Both the position numbers and the translations under genes were made by a program. This document shows positions 23,346-34,390 of a stretch of 64,000 bases of DNA, one piece after another. The notes below the pieces were generated by a model, which was not told where the DNA came from, did no database searches, and saw only the letters and a list, made by a program, of their open reading frames with translations. Source of the DNA: Kryptolebias marmoratus (Eukaryota > Chordata > Actinopteri > Cyprinodontiformes > Rivulidae); assembly GCF_001649575.2 (NCBI RefSeq), contig NC_051433.1, forward strand, positions 6,635,883 to 6,699,882, given 5' to 3'. How positions within the stretch are numbered: the stretch's first letter is position 1; every line of letters starts with the position of its first letter.

Positions 23346-24084
23346 TTGAGTGTGGATGTTACTATAACCAAAATAAAATACATTAAATAAGTAGTTCTCA
23401 AACTTTTCAGGTTCTGTCCCACAAAACAACAAAGGTTAAGACTTGTAACCCCAATGATGGCTGGTTAAATTGTATAAACATTGATAACAAGTCAAATAAA
23501 TAAAAAAATACAATGACAGCATACGCATCATCAGCAACTGCTATATTTGTATCCATTTGTGACTCCTGTTTGGTTTATATTGTATAATTATTATGAAATA
23601 ATACTGTCAGCAATTGTCTTTAAATTTGATTTTATTTCCGAAAATCATTTTAAGAACTCCTCACTTGGTGAGGTTGAAAACTTTGGGAACTCTTACCGTC
23701 TCCTACATGTATTTTCTACCCACAATTAGTTGTGTTGCATGTCTTTGTAGAGGTTTCTAAGCTCTGTAGTAAACTTTTTCAGCATTGTCTGTGACTTTTT
23801 GTTAAATGTCAAGTCAAAATATATAACCTGACTTTGTTAATCAGGTTAAATAAAATAAAATAATAGATTAGATTAAAAGAGTTATATGTATTATATATAT
23901 TTTTAAAAAGGAGTGTTCTTTCTCTTTTACATGACTGCACTGTGTGTGTGAAAGGTTATCTTTTTTGTTGTTTGTTTGAAAGCCCTCTTGGTTTGACAAC
24001 CTTTGCTTTTATTATCTTGACTCTTGGAATTTGTTGATGCACCGAAGTGAATTCACGGTACAAGTGAGGATTTGATAACTTGCG
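23346..24084. other. Unassigned AT-rich noncoding stretch
   Basis: AT-rich, with TA/AT runs near 23880-23905 and a short TG run near 23940. No genes. Confidence 0.55.
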
Positions 24085-24300
24085 GTAAAGGTTCTGCCTT
24101 TGCCAAAGATGCTGATCGCTTCTCTGCTGCTGTCTGGTACTAATGGTCAAGAATGGCTACTAATACTCTGCTGCTGGATATTTAATCACCCAATCAATCT
24201 TACCTGTGACAAAAGCTCCTTAGCCACACTTGGCAAGAACATCTCAGCCTGCAATCTCCACCACATTTCCCCCGTCAATGAGAAAGGAGAATAGGTGAAG
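24085..24300. promoter_or_regulatory. Possible conserved noncoding element
   Basis: GC-balanced unique sequence including 'AATCACCCAATCAATCTTAC' (CCAAT and homeodomain-like words). A 64-codon plus frame starting at 24100 has no recognisable product. Confidence 0.3.
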
Positions 24301-24680
24301 ATCAGAGAGTGGAGCGAAAGGAGAAGAGTGGCGATGGAGGAAAGAGGGGAGGAGGAGGAGGCGGGGGTGTTTAATCTACTGATTCAATTCCTGCCAATGC
24401 CCGTCACTCTCCCTCTCTGTCAGGAGGGCAAATGGAGCATGCAGCCAAAAACACTCAGACCAAATCACATTTTCCCTCAAATTCTCAGTCTCTCTCTTGT
24501 TGTCTCTCTTGAATCTCTATATCTGTCTCCCACCTTTTTCCATTCTTTCTGTCTTCTTGTTACATTTTTCCTCAGTTTTGTCACCCACTCCCTGGCTGAT
24601 TCCTACACTCTGCCACAAATCAGAAAAACAGCAACAAAGCTTTTAAAAGAAGCAAAGAAAAAGAGCACTCCTTGAAAGTG
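24301..24680. repeat. Purine-rich then pyrimidine-rich low-complexity block
   Basis: AG-rich at 24300-24370 (GGAGGAGGAGGAGG-type), then CT-rich at 24480-24580. The 126-codon plus frame across it (24295-24675) is an effect of this composition, not a gene call. Confidence 0.6.
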
Positions 24681-24872
24681 CATACACACCTCAGAATGGT
24701 TTGCATTTCTGCATAAATGTGATAGAATATTCAGTTCTATATACATATGTTCTACTTTTTTTAGTACATGTTTCTGGCCTTTAGCTCTTTCACAAATGTC
24801 ACACTGAACTGCTGGGGAATAAAAAAAAGAAAAGTTAGGACCAAAAACTTTACATAACACCAATCTTGTCAA
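24681..24872. other. Noncoding spacer before Tc1 insertion
   Basis: AT-rich unique sequence up to the TA target dinucleotide at 24873-24874. Confidence 0.6.
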
Positions 24873-24874
24873 TA

Positions 24875-25576
24875 CAGTGGAAAACAGAAGTTTACATACA
24901 CCATATAAAAAGATACATATGCAATTTTTTTTCGCACTGTCTGACTTGAAATCAGAATACACTTCTCCCATTTGAGGTTAGTTAGGATTTTCAAATTTAT
25001 TTATATTTGCTAAATGCCAGAATAATGAGAGAGAGAATGTTTGTAAGGCTATTTTTATTACTTTCCTCAAAATCAAAAGGTTTAAATACACTTCATTAGT
25101 ATTTGGTACCATTGCCCTTAAACTGCATGACTTGAGTCAGATATTTTGGATGTCCTTCTACAAGCTTGTCACAATAGTTGGCAGGAATTTTGGCCCATTC
25201 CTCTTGACAGAACTGGTGTAACTGAGCCATGTTTGTAGACCGCCTTGCTCGCACATGCCTTTTCAGCTTTGCCTATAAATAAATTTTCTATAGGACTGAG
25301 ATCAGGGCTTTGTGATGGCCACTCCAAAACATTGACGTGGTTATCCTTAAGCCACTTTGTAACCAGTTTGGCAGTATGCTTCAGATCAATGTCCATTTGG
25401 AAGACCCATTTGTGCCCCAGCTTTACCTTCCAGGCTGATGTCTTGAGATGTAACTTCAGTATTTCCACATAATGTTATTTCCTCATCATGCCATCTGTTT
25501 TGTGAAGTGCACCCTCCTGCAGCAAAACAACCCTACAACATGATGCTGCCACCCCCGTGTTTCGGGATGGTGTTCT
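24875..25576 (-). mobile_element. Passport-like Tc1 transposon, truncated, transposase on minus strand
   Basis: The left edge is a TA dinucleotide followed by the inverted-repeat start CAGTGGAAAACAGAAG and TTTACATACACC, a form typical of fish Tc1 elements close to Passport (identified from memory). An internal repeat of this wording ('AAAATCAAAAGGTTTAAATA') lies near 25070. On the minus strand, 25468-25169 encodes the second half of a DD34E transposase: [12 protein letters not shown], then [12 protein letters not shown] with the second catalytic Asp, then [16 protein letters not shown] with the catalytic Glu. After IENL the frame shifts, so the C-terminus is scrambled. The HTH domain, first Asp and other terminal repeat are missing because the copy stops at 25576, where LINE sequence begins. 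Non-functional. Confidence 0.9.
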
Positions 25577-25905
25577 CAGGTGGATTTTTAACCTTGATTT
25601 AAAGGAACTCAGTGTTTTAGCTGTTTTGCAGTTATCTGGAAGTTTGTTCCAGATTTGTGGTGCACAGAAGCTCAATGCTGCTTCTCCATGTTTGGTTCTG
25701 GTTCTGGGAATGCAGAGGAGACCAGAACCAGAAGACCTGAGTGGTCTGGGAGGTTGATACAACAACAACAGATCTTTAAAGTATTGTGGTGCTAAGTCAT
25801 TCAGTTATGTATATATTAACATAAGTATTTTAAAGTCAATTCTCTGAGATACAGGAAGCCAGGTAAGGATACAGTAAAACCTTTGCTGTACTCTGTAATG
25901 TTCAG
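25577..25905 (-). mobile_element. CR1/L2-like LINE reverse-transcriptase C-terminal fragment
   Basis: On the minus strand the frame reads RPLRSSGSGLLCIPRTRTK, then GEAALSFCAPQIWNKLPDN and LSSFKSRLKIHL. This is the C-terminal tail of CR1/L2-clade LINE polyproteins (RPLRS--GLL-VPR, GE-AFS--AP-LWN-LP, FKS-LKTHL), downstream of the catalytic core. The sequence beyond 25750 ('TTAAAGTATTGTGGTGCTAA') continues the same element upstream in coding terms. This segment is very common in fish genomes. It joins the truncated Tc1 at 25576/25577 without spacer. Confidence 0.8.
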
Positions 25906-26110
25906 TGAGAAAATAAAGGAAGACAACATGCCTGGATCATTCACAGATGACACATTCAGTGACAAATTTATATAATACTGATTGTCAAATCATTTGTTTA
26001 ATTGCATCATTCATAAAGACAACAGAATCTGATTTCAGTGTCACACAAATTTAAAAGCATATGTAGGCATAGTAATTAGTAAAATGTGTCTCACTATATC
26101 TGCTCCTTCT
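25906..26110. other. Unassigned noncoding spacer
   Basis: AT-rich unique sequence. Confidence 0.5.
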
Positions 26111-26460
26111 GCTCACTGCTAAAGATGAAGTAGCTTTTTTCATCCTATTGCCAGCTTCCTGAAATGGCACTTTTGCAGACATGCCTTCTGTTCTGTCTTT
26201 TTCTCTGTCCTCCTTTCATCTATGCAGAGCCTAAGGCTGAGAAAGCCACTGTGCTAAGCTCTGTCACCCCCACATGGGGCTCCTGTATGGCCATGCCAGC
26301 TTTCAATTCAGTCCTCTCATTTACACCCAGCATAATTAAGAGCTTCGACCTTAAAAAGCTGGTGGATTCTTGTAGAAACAACTCCCAAAGGATTTCACAT
26401 GGAAACTGACAAACCAGCTGAGGGAACAGAGTCAGATATAACCATGAAAACTTTCAGTAA
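26111..26460 (+). other. Unique block with a small ORF that has a signal-peptide-like start
   Basis: An ATG at 26164 in good context (A at -3, G at +4) opens 81 codons to 26409. The start, MALLQTCLLFCLFLCPPFIY-A|EPKAEK, has a hydrophobic core followed by a plausible signal-peptidase site; the rest has two later Cys and no known domain. No promoter, splice site or homologue is evident. Chance is the leading explanation, because CT-rich sequence readily encodes L/F/C runs. Confidence 0.15.
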
Positions 26461-26789
26461 TTGAGATCTTTTTTTTTTTTTTTTTGGTCTGGTGGAACTA
26501 AAGTGTGCTAAAAGTCATTTGGTAAAGTCAGCCATCATTGGTGGTGCACATCTTTTTTTATTATTTATATTTTTCTGTGGATGTCAGTGCCACATTGTTG
26601 GCATATAAGAGGCAATTTTCAATCATTAGCAGCAAAAGAAGAGGACCAGTACAAGAATGCTTCACAAACAAATATTCTGGATGTGTCTGAAAGACTTCTT
26701 ATGACAATTTGATGTTGGGATTTAGGTAGTATACCTGTGCTGTGTTGCTACCCTCAGTCTTACACTCTTGACTTTCTTCTTCTCCCTCT
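26461..26789. other. Noncoding stretch with poly(T)
   Basis: A run of about 18 T near 26469-26486, then unassigned sequence. Confidence 0.55.
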
Positions 26790-27060
26790 GCCTCCTGGCA
26801 CGTTTCCCTCCTCGTGGTCTTTGACTAACAGTAGCACAATTTCCGCCGGCATCCTGTTTGTTAACAACACCGGTGGCCGTCGTTGCTAACTTGGGCCTCG
26901 ACCAATCCGGTACAGTGTCGCTTGCATGAACTCACATGTTAGTTTTGGCAAAAGTGTTTTACAACGAATGCTATTCCTGACACAACCCTCACCATTTACC
27001 CGGGGTTGGGGACGGCACAAGAGATACACTGACTCTGAGATCTGGGTCCAAAAGGTTTTG
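26790..27060 (+). repeat. Teleost dispersed repeat fragment
   Basis: Contains 'TTGGGCCTCGACCAATCCGG', 'TGAACTCACATGTTAGTTTT', 'ATGCTATTCCTGACACAACC' and 'TTTACCCGGGGTTGGG', wording I recall from a widespread fish repeat (ancestral phrase close to 'GCCCTTCCTGACGCAACC'). GC is well above the flanks. Class unknown. Overlapping frames on both strands (26886-27195) are by-products. Confidence 0.55.
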
Positions 27061-27499
27061 GTGTCAGAGAAAACGATTGCTGTTGTCATCTACATGAATG
27101 GCCAAAATGCAGCAGACAGGTTCCAGTTTCACTTAAAAACAGTGTTGTATAAACTGGGCCAACAACAGTGCTTTTCTTTCATGTTTATATTTTAGATGGT
27201 TATGACTTAAAACAATTATTACAATCAAGTACAATATGTATGAAATAAAACAAGTATAAAAGCAATGATGGTTAATAGGTATGCTCTGCTTTTTTTTGTT
27301 GTTGTTGCAGTCAGTCCAAAATAAAACTTTTAAACATGATTTTGTATTTTATCAAGAAAAATTGTCTCTTTCCCTGTAGAAAAAGACTCCAGCACTAAAT
27401 AACACATCAACAGTCTTTGACCTTCATTATTTCTCATTCAGTAAAGAAGGAAGCAAATACTAACAGCAAGATTACTGATAACACATGTGTTGTTAGTTG
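27061..27499. other. Unassigned noncoding stretch
   Basis: AT-rich sequence with a short TTG/TTGC run near 27290-27310. Confidence 0.5.
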
Positions 27500-28100
27500 T
27501 CAGGAAGACCGGTGTGAAGTATAGCAAAACACAGAGACTGGAGACATCCGTTCATGTCAGAGATTAAAGAAGTGACCCTTATTTCCCATAGGAACACTTA
27601 CGTCCTGGCTCCCTTTCACCCCCCACAGCCCCCAAATCCCCACTGAATATATGATCATTGCTGAGATGGCATCCTAGAGGATTGGATGTAAACATTCAAG
27701 TGAGAGACAAAGTGACGCTGGCACCTCAGAGCTTCTCTACCACCTTGATGGAAAGTGTTATTTCTTAAGCAGGGTCCCCAATATTGATACAATCTGTCAA
27801 GGACAGACAGAGGATGGTGGAGCTATAAGGCAGGAGATCAACTTAGCATATTGTTCTTTGTAGATGTGTATGAGCGAAAATACACACACAAACACACACT
27901 CATATTTACATGCATAAATCTTGAAAATCTTGCACAATTCAACAGTAGGATGGATTAGAGACCTTTATCCTGGAAACCCAATGACATTATGTGACGGCAT
28001 ATTTGACTTTAAATGGATGATCATATTCAAATTACACCATAAAAAGTATCTGGAAGGCTACTGACTTTGTTGACATGGAAGGTTTCTGAAGAAGCAGAAG
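27500..28100. promoter_or_regulatory. Possible conserved noncoding elements
   Basis: Repeat-free, GC-balanced sequence in two parts (27500-27860 and 27950-28080) around a short CA-rich spacer. Words such as 'CTGAATATATGATCATTGC' and 'GACATTATGTGACGGCATAT' give no coding signal. Confidence 0.35.
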
Positions 28101-29329
28101 AAAGATTAAATGCACATTTCTTTGCAGTTGTTCTTTGGGATAGTCTTTTAGCCTACAGGAAACAACTACTTTTTTTAAATGGGATTTTTGAATCATTGTC
28201 AGTTTCAAATAACCTGTAAATTGAGGCAACATATTATAGGCAGTATCACTGCAGTCATATGGATGGAAGTTTACTTTTTTATTATGATAAAAAAAATTAT
28301 GATAAAAATGTAACCCAGTGAAGACTAATATTTAAATTAAGATTGCTGCAGTTTTTTTTTTCATTATTGATTGATTGAGGGATTAGCTGTATAGTTTAAG
28401 CTTGCTTTTTAATATTTTGGAAACTTGCAATTTGAGTCATTTGCAGAACAAGATAGATTTTATTTTTACTGAATATTTATTCATCTAACATAGTCTGCAA
28501 ATAATCTGCCCCTGCTAACTCCACTCTCTTCAAATCTCTACAACACATTCTTATTTGATGTCCTGTTTTTATGTAAAATGACACAAAGAGCTAAAACCCT
28601 AATGATGGACTCTAATATGTTGAGGTTCCACAAACAAATTAACTAGTTATGTCATTTATGTCCCTAATAACCATTCTAACAATCAGTTTAACAAATTGTA
28701 CCGAACCACAAAGCCTTTTTAGTTTGGGGTAGAATTTGTTTTATCTAAGCCAACAAAGATTCCTCTATTTGTCACCTAGTTTGGAACAGCTCATTCATTT
28801 GGTATATCCAAGTTTTGTTCTAATAATTTTTTGTAGACAAATCGAAACAAAACATAAAAACCAAATTTTGTATTTGGAGGAGATTGAAATTGTTAATTAT
28901 ATCAGATATCAGCAGATGTGTCCCAGCACAGATGCTGTGGGAGCTCAAATTCAATTTGGAAAAAAGTATGTATAATTTCAGAACCACAAAGTAGTTTAGA
29001 CAACTGTAAGAGCCACAGACCATGGAGAAATGTGAAATTAACTGTTTGCTTTTGGATGTTTCCATACATACAAACTAATAAGGATGTCATATAAAAAAGC
29101 TGCATTTTTCATAACCATAGAAGCACACTGAAATGAACGATTGGTCCTTTTTAAAATAAAATTATTGTTCCTTAATTCAGATTATGCAGAACAATCTCAT
29201 CTAAACAAAAAAAAACTTCATTAGGACATCTTTAATATGTTCTCTTTATATATTTGGGGCATGACTTGTGGATCAAAGATATTATGTTAGGTCATTATTA
29301 TTTTTTAAAGTCTGTTTAACCATCCATCT
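28101..29329. other. Long AT-rich noncoding stretch
   Basis: No recognisable gene or repeat. Overlapping open frames at 28736-29105 on both strands are unrecognised and low-complexity. Confidence 0.55.
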
Positions 29330-29600
29330 GTCCAGAAGTCGTTAGTTACCACCAGGTCCAGAGGGGGATGTCAGGGGCCAGTCGATCTATTGAGCTGGAA
29401 GTCAGTGCTTCACGGCTTGTTGCTCCCACCTCTGTGACCAACAGCACAGGACACATGGCTTGTAGCAAGGGCACCAGAGAGCTGTGTGTAGCTCATGCAT
29501 GCTTGTGTCGTGTGTTTGTGTACAAGCTAGGCAGAGTGCACACGTGGTGCATCTGGCCTCTCTAATTAATCTCCTTGTAGCATAATTACCAAAATACCCC
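29330..29600. promoter_or_regulatory. GC-rich unique block, possible conserved noncoding element
   Basis: High complexity with 'CACCAGGTCCAGAGGGGGAT' at the left (weakly CTCF-like) and 'TCTCTAATTAATCTCCTTG' at the right (homeodomain word). Open frames occur on both strands but have no known product. Confidence 0.35.
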
Positions 29601-29945
29601 AAAGGTGGAGCTACATCAGCTACAACTCAAAAGCTTTTTATGTTCCTCGAAAACAAAATCTTTTAGTCTTTTTAAGCATTCTATAAACAGTTTGTGGGTA
29701 AAAGCAAGACGGTTTCAAATCGTTTCATTTAGAGTATGCTGGCAACCCTCCAGATGTGTAATTCGGAGCACACACCTGTTTACTCAACAGTTACCCCTCC
29801 CACATGCTCTCTATGTTTTGTATTCTGCCATGTTCTTTTGCCATGCCATAATTATTCATTACAAAGGCCTTCAATCCACTGTGACAGAGCTTCATTATGA
29901 TGAAGTGCGCTTTGTTTCAGTTTGCACAGCCGGATAGCCTGAATA
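29601..29945. promoter_or_regulatory. Possible conserved noncoding element
   Basis: Unique sequence with 'GCCATGCCATAATTATTCAT' and 'CTTCATTATGATGAAG' (15-16 bp near-palindrome). The plus strand is open for 110 codons (29605-29937) with no domain that I recognise. Confidence 0.3.
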
Positions 29946-30335
29946 CAGAATAAATTTACTGCTACAGACATAAGGTTGCTGCACTTTAGCATCTTTTTGT
30001 TTTTTTTACTTAAATCTGTCAGAATAGTGTTTAAACCAGTTTGTACTAACCAAAGGTTCCTGGCTACTCAATCTGTGACTGGCAGTATGTTTCAGGAATA
30101 AATGAAAACTGAATTTTTAATCAATCAACTGAAAAATGTCCTATTGTGTCACGATATTAGGATTGGACTTATCCAACTTCCATATCAAAATCTTGTCATT
30201 CTTTTCCTCTTACAGGTCAGCAAAAATGTTTCAAGAACAATAAATAAATACATTTCATGTTCATCAGTTTCTGTTCATATTTTTGTGTGCAGGTTAAATC
30301 CGGTCCTGTTCACTGCTGCCTTTGATTCAAACAAA
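29946..30335. other. Unassigned AT-rich noncoding stretch
   Basis: No recognised feature. Confidence 0.5.
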
Positions 30336-30475
30336 TAAAATGGTGTGGGTTTACTTCGGGTGCTCCGGTTTCTTCCCACAGGCTAAAACATGCAAGTTAG
30401 GCTGCCTTCAGGCCCCATTTCTAAAAGAGATTTGTGATCTCAGTGGGGCTTTCCTGGTTAAATAAAGGTTAATAA
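30336..30475 (-). repeat. Dispersed repeat fragment (family B, reverse)
   Basis: The segment around 30341-30392 is the reverse complement of part of the copy at 40118-40372: TAACTTGCATGTTTT is shared exactly and the neighbouring CTGTGGGA-GAAA-C-GGA words align. It continues into 'CCTGGTTAAATAAAGGTTAA', a tail common in fish repeats. Confidence 0.6.
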
Positions 30476-30894
30476 TTTAATTCTTAATTTTATGAAATGT
30501 TCTTTCTTTGAGCATCAGTAAAATCTTTATTTTTCGATATGATTCGATATTTTCTTGCTCTTTTGCATTTTGTTTTTCATTGTTTATGTAAAGCACTTTG
30601 TGCTGTGAAAGGCCTCCTATTACCTTCAGACTTGCTCCAGAGATTCCTAAAGGGTTTCTTTTCTTATTTTTCTGAACTATCTTTTTGATTCAAAAGTGTT
30701 CGTAACTCTTACCTTAAGCACTGTGTAGATGCAACTAGAGAAACAGAGACAAACTCTACATTTCATTTTGAAGCATTAAAATCACACAGGCAAAACCAAA
30801 ATAACCAACATTTCTTACCTTAAATGGTAGCACTAATCAAGGTGTTTTCTCACCGTTGTTAAACTGATTTCAGTTCTGCTTGATGACAGCGAGA
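30476..30894. other. Unassigned noncoding stretch
   Basis: AT-rich. 'GTAAAGCACTTTGTG' near 30590 resembles a LINE/SINE tail word but is isolated. Confidence 0.45.
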
Positions 30895-31168
30895 GGTTCA
30901 GAGAGGGGACAGCTGTGGCTCGTGAGGAAGAGCGGCTGTCTGCTAATCAGTAATCAGAAGATAAGCAGACAGCTCTGTGCAGTATGATACCCAACTTTCC
31001 CCCTCCGTACGTCAAAGTGTCCTTTTGGCAAAACACTAAACTCCACGTAGTCCCAGATCCTGTGAGTCAGTGTGTGAATGTTACTTGTAGTGAAAAAGCA
31101 CTTTAAGTGGTCATAAAGACAGACAAAGTGTTATGTAAAAGCAGTCCATTCACCATTCACTAATGGCA
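30895..31168 (+). mobile_element. tRNA-type SINE remnant
   Basis: The head 'TGGCTCGTGAGGAAGAGCGG' resembles a tRNA-like A-box region. The body has 'AAAGTGTCCTTTTGGCAAAA' (compare fish SINE GTCCTTGGGCAAGACAC). The tail is 'AAAGCACTTTAAGTGGTCAT' then 'CCATTCACCATTCAC', the usual fish SINE/LINE shared tail. A related copy on the opposite strand lies at 49737-50055. Diverged, with no clear B box left. Confidence 0.7.
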
Positions 31169-31495
31169 AAGTAATCACTACCTCTGACCAAAACACCAAT
31201 TTACATCAATATGTCCATATATAGTCCACATCTAATATCAACGTTTGAAAGAAAATTCAGCCAAAAGAAGAACAGCTTGCTGAAAAATCTCCACACTCCA
31301 CACATCTTTCTTACTTTAATTTCTGAGCCAGATGTCAAATTTACAGCGGATTTGACAAAGGATGAGGATGCTAAAAAATACGACAAATGACACACATTCA
31401 TAGTACATGCATGCACCTGCAGAAATTTGACAAAATGTTATTATTACTTTTTATTAGTGTTTTTATATGAGGTCTGTTATTTCATTATAGGAAAC

Positions 31496-31496
<1 letters not shown>
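31169..31496. other. Unassigned noncoding stretch
   Basis: Unique sequence with no recognised feature. Confidence 0.5.
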
Positions 31497-31531
<35 letters not shown>

Positions 31532-31543
31532 TGTATATATATG
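31497..31543. repeat. (ATGT)n microsatellite with TA flanks
   Basis: About eight to nine ATGT units between short TATATA runs. Potentially polymorphic. Confidence 0.95.
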
Positions 31544-31879
31544 CCCTGTTCCCTTTAGCTGTTTTTTTTTTAACATGCTGCAGATCCAGTTCCTGTAAAC
31601 TGATTTCATTGCTCCACACATTTTCCACTAAATTTTAGGTTTTACTCTGGTGATAAAAAAACTCTAATGACAAAACAATGGGCTTTGTCTCCTTCTAAAT
31701 AATAAAAATACACCTTCAGTTAATAAATTCACTATCAAATTACTCATTTAGTAGGCCATTACACCAGCATACGGTAAGACTTACATTAAAAGAAATGCTT
31801 GAAGAATCTACATCCTAACGCAGCTGAATAACCTGATTACAAGAAAAATATTATTTTCTTCACTTTGCATCAGCCACCA
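31544..31879. other. Unassigned AT-rich noncoding stretch
   Basis: No recognised feature. Confidence 0.5.
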
Positions 31880-32450
31880 TCCACATTCTCAACAAGTCTG
31901 TTGAATGGGAGGTGCACGGAGCATTTCCACCACCCCCTGGAAAGTGAATGTGTGCAGTAATGAGTGAAAAGGCCAGGGTTCATTAGATGTAGGCGGTTGA
32001 TCTGTATTCTTCACAAGCAGCCAGGTCTCTGGACCCCTCTCTGGGGTCACACAGATCAGACACAGCCTGCTGCTGCAGCAGCTGCATTGCAAACCAAGGC
32101 TCTGGCACCCTCACTGGGAAAACAGCAGTGAGGTAGAGGGTGTCTATAATGTTCCGAAGGCTTAATATAAAGTTCTTTTTTTTAAACTGCCTCTTCATCA
32201 GTACCTTGAATTTCTCATCAGGGTAGTTTGCTTGGGAGGAAATAGCAGAGGAGGGCAAAGAAGGCTGAAATCACACCAGCTGTGTAAGCATAATCTTACA
32301 CTAAATGGGTCAAACGAGACTGTACTGATTACTGAAAGGAACTGAATGGAGTGTGGGTGTTTTGCTCTTAAACCCACCGTGGGGCAACCTGAGAGTGTGT
32401 CCATGTTAGCCACGGCTTCCTTTTTATTCACAGAGAGTCTAAACACTTAA
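31880..32450 (-). promoter_or_regulatory. Unique GC-rich block with a possible minus-strand terminal exon
   Basis: The minus strand has a strong 3' splice-site form at 32139-32114 (pyrimidine-rich CTCTACCTCACTGCTG TTTTCCCAG). An open segment follows from 32113 to a TAA at 31983, encoding VRVPEPWFAMQLLQQQAVSD, then LCDPREGSRDLAACEEYRST and AYI at the end. The frame is also open upstream to about 32258. I recognise no family. It could be a last coding exon of an unidentified gene, or simply a CNE. Confidence 0.25.
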
Positions 32451-33000
32451 CCTAAAAGGGCCCCAGGGATTTTCTTATGGCACCGTGCAGAATGTACACG
32501 CTCAAAAGGGCACGTTTAATGTTTCAGATTTGCATCACAAATATATGATGAGCTTTATGGATTTTTTTTTACTGCTCCTCTTGGTGTAATTTATAGCGAG
32601 TGAGTTTGCAGACCTGCTTTTCGGTAGTCTAGGCTCCCATCATTACACATCAAAACAGAAAAGTAAAATATGTGACTTTGCACTGGCTTCTGACTACAAA
32701 CAAGAGGATTTTATCTCAAGTCACATTTTTTCTTCTTGTTTGCTTATTGTTCATATCTGCGTTCTGCAGTCCCAGCTGTATTCCCAGCTCTGTCCCCCTC
32801 TGTCTGTTTCTCTTTCTCTTCGAGGGAAGACCGTTTCCTTTGACTTTGACTTTATGAGCCAATGAACCGCGCAAGCATCACATTTACTTACTCTAAGAAA
32901 ACATAATTGTCTCAGGGTGAGAGACTATTTAATCAATGTGAACTTGTTCCGAGGATCCTTTTTCATCAAATAGTCAATGCTTCACACACATGTACCCTTG
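32451..33000. promoter_or_regulatory. Possible conserved noncoding patches
   Basis: Repeat-free patches at about 32570-32700 and 32850-32980 ('ATTTAATCAATGTGAACTTG'), around a CT-rich run at 32740-32830. Weak evidence. Confidence 0.25.
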
Positions 33001-34040
33001 ATAAAAAAGAAAATACATAGAATGTATTTGCATTCAAACTGCTGAGATAAGAAAAAGTGATTAAAAAAAAGAATAGCTGAAATTAAACAGAAAGTCAGGG
33101 ATCTACAAAGACATGGTCGGAATATAAAGCGTAGGGAGAGAAGAAGAACTTCAGCTGAAGTTATTGGTCCAATTATTTAACTCCATTCCTTGGGGTTTAG
33201 TGTTCTTTATTTATTGATGCAATCACACTTTTTTACTGACACCAACAAGTCTGTCAAGACTTAAACAAGACCACTCCAGTCATTAAAAACTTAACATATA
33301 ACATATTCTTTTTATGTTCCTCCATGAAATAAAGATCTCCTGCTAGAGTAGGGAGAAAAAAACACTGAAGGGTTGGCGAGGAGCATACTCAGGCCCTTGG
33401 CACGCCCTGCATAAATCTCTACAGCTAATACTGAGCGTTGTGGCACTCTTAAAGGTCCCCTGCCAACTTATGTTAAGTATGATTTAGCCCTTGGTTTTGG
33501 ATGTATAACAGGATTTATTCTGCTTCTGAAAAATCCCATTGTTTTGTGTCCACGGGTTGTCACACAAACATGAAACACTGGTCGCTCACCCCACCCGGAA
33601 CTCTTATTGTAAATTTTAAACTCTTTCGTCATCCGTTTTTCTCTGAACTTCATTTTTAATGCAGTGAAACACTTTCATTGCTTCTGTCATCTCTTTCTCA
33701 TCTCAGGACTCAAAGCAGCCTTCTGAGCTCACTCTTGATATAGCACATCACAGCACTTCCCAGTTTTCTCACCTTACCCACAGCACACTGTGAAAGCCTG
33801 CACATCATACCAGGGTGTGATGATGGCCCACTCAGTCGCACAAGGGCATTTCAGACACCGGTGGTTCAGCGTGCAAAGTGGATACCACCAACACTCCACC
33901 AAACAGAGGGAAAGAAAAAAAAAATCACAATACATCTCTAACTCAGCTCATCGTAAAAACCAAAACAGGGCTGAAAAAACTGACAACATTCAGTAAACAA
34001 CAACAAAACAATATTAAACTGGCTTAGATTCAATTGCATT
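33001..34040. other. Unassigned noncoding stretch
   Basis: Mixed unique sequence, slightly GC-richer at 33340-33460 and 33690-33900. No exon, RNA gene or named repeat. Confidence 0.45.
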
Positions 34041-34390
34041 AATAAATTAAAGGCCTAGCATTCTTCAAATAAATGCATATCAATCTCCACCTTTCATGCC
34101 ACAGTTTTAGACTAAGATCATTGAGAAATAACAGATTTGTAGCCATTTTGGTCAACTCTTGAAATCAGCGTTATGCATAGACTCTGAATGACTCTCTGCT
34201 ACTCCCACATTAAAGTTTAGCTAACTACCTGTTAAATAGACTGAGTTATAATCATCCCTGTGTTAGCTAATGTTGATTAGCTGTGGTGGCCATATTGAAT
34301 TGACTCCAAATGGAAAAAAGTTGTAGATGTACATACAATGATTACGCTCTGAAAGTTTCATTACAATTTGTTTAGTGGCTTTAAATTCTT
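34041..34390 (+). repeat. Dispersed repeat family A, copy 1
   Basis: Begins with 'ATTAAAGGCCTAGCATTCTT', the same left edge as the copies at 45311 and (reversed) 47573. It has one core unit (GCCATATTGAATTGACTCC near 34290) and then 'GTTGTAGATGTACATACAAT' and 'GAAAGTTTCATTAC'. It ends without the distal hairpin. No coding capacity. Confidence 0.8.

Noticed and set aside
24295..24675. 126-codon plus-strand open frame
   Set aside because: Spans purine-rich then pyrimidine-rich low complexity; product is E/R-rich then L/S-rich as expected from that.
29349..29375. CTCF-like motif CCAGAGGGGGATG
   Set aside because: Only part of the consensus core matches, and the GGC positions are missing.
30585..30605. 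GTAAAGCACTTTGTG resembling a SINE/LINE tail
   Set aside because: Isolated word without head or body of the element.
30895..31168. Functional tRNA gene
   Set aside because: Only a tRNA-like head is present and no cloverleaf can be drawn; the tail identifies a SINE.
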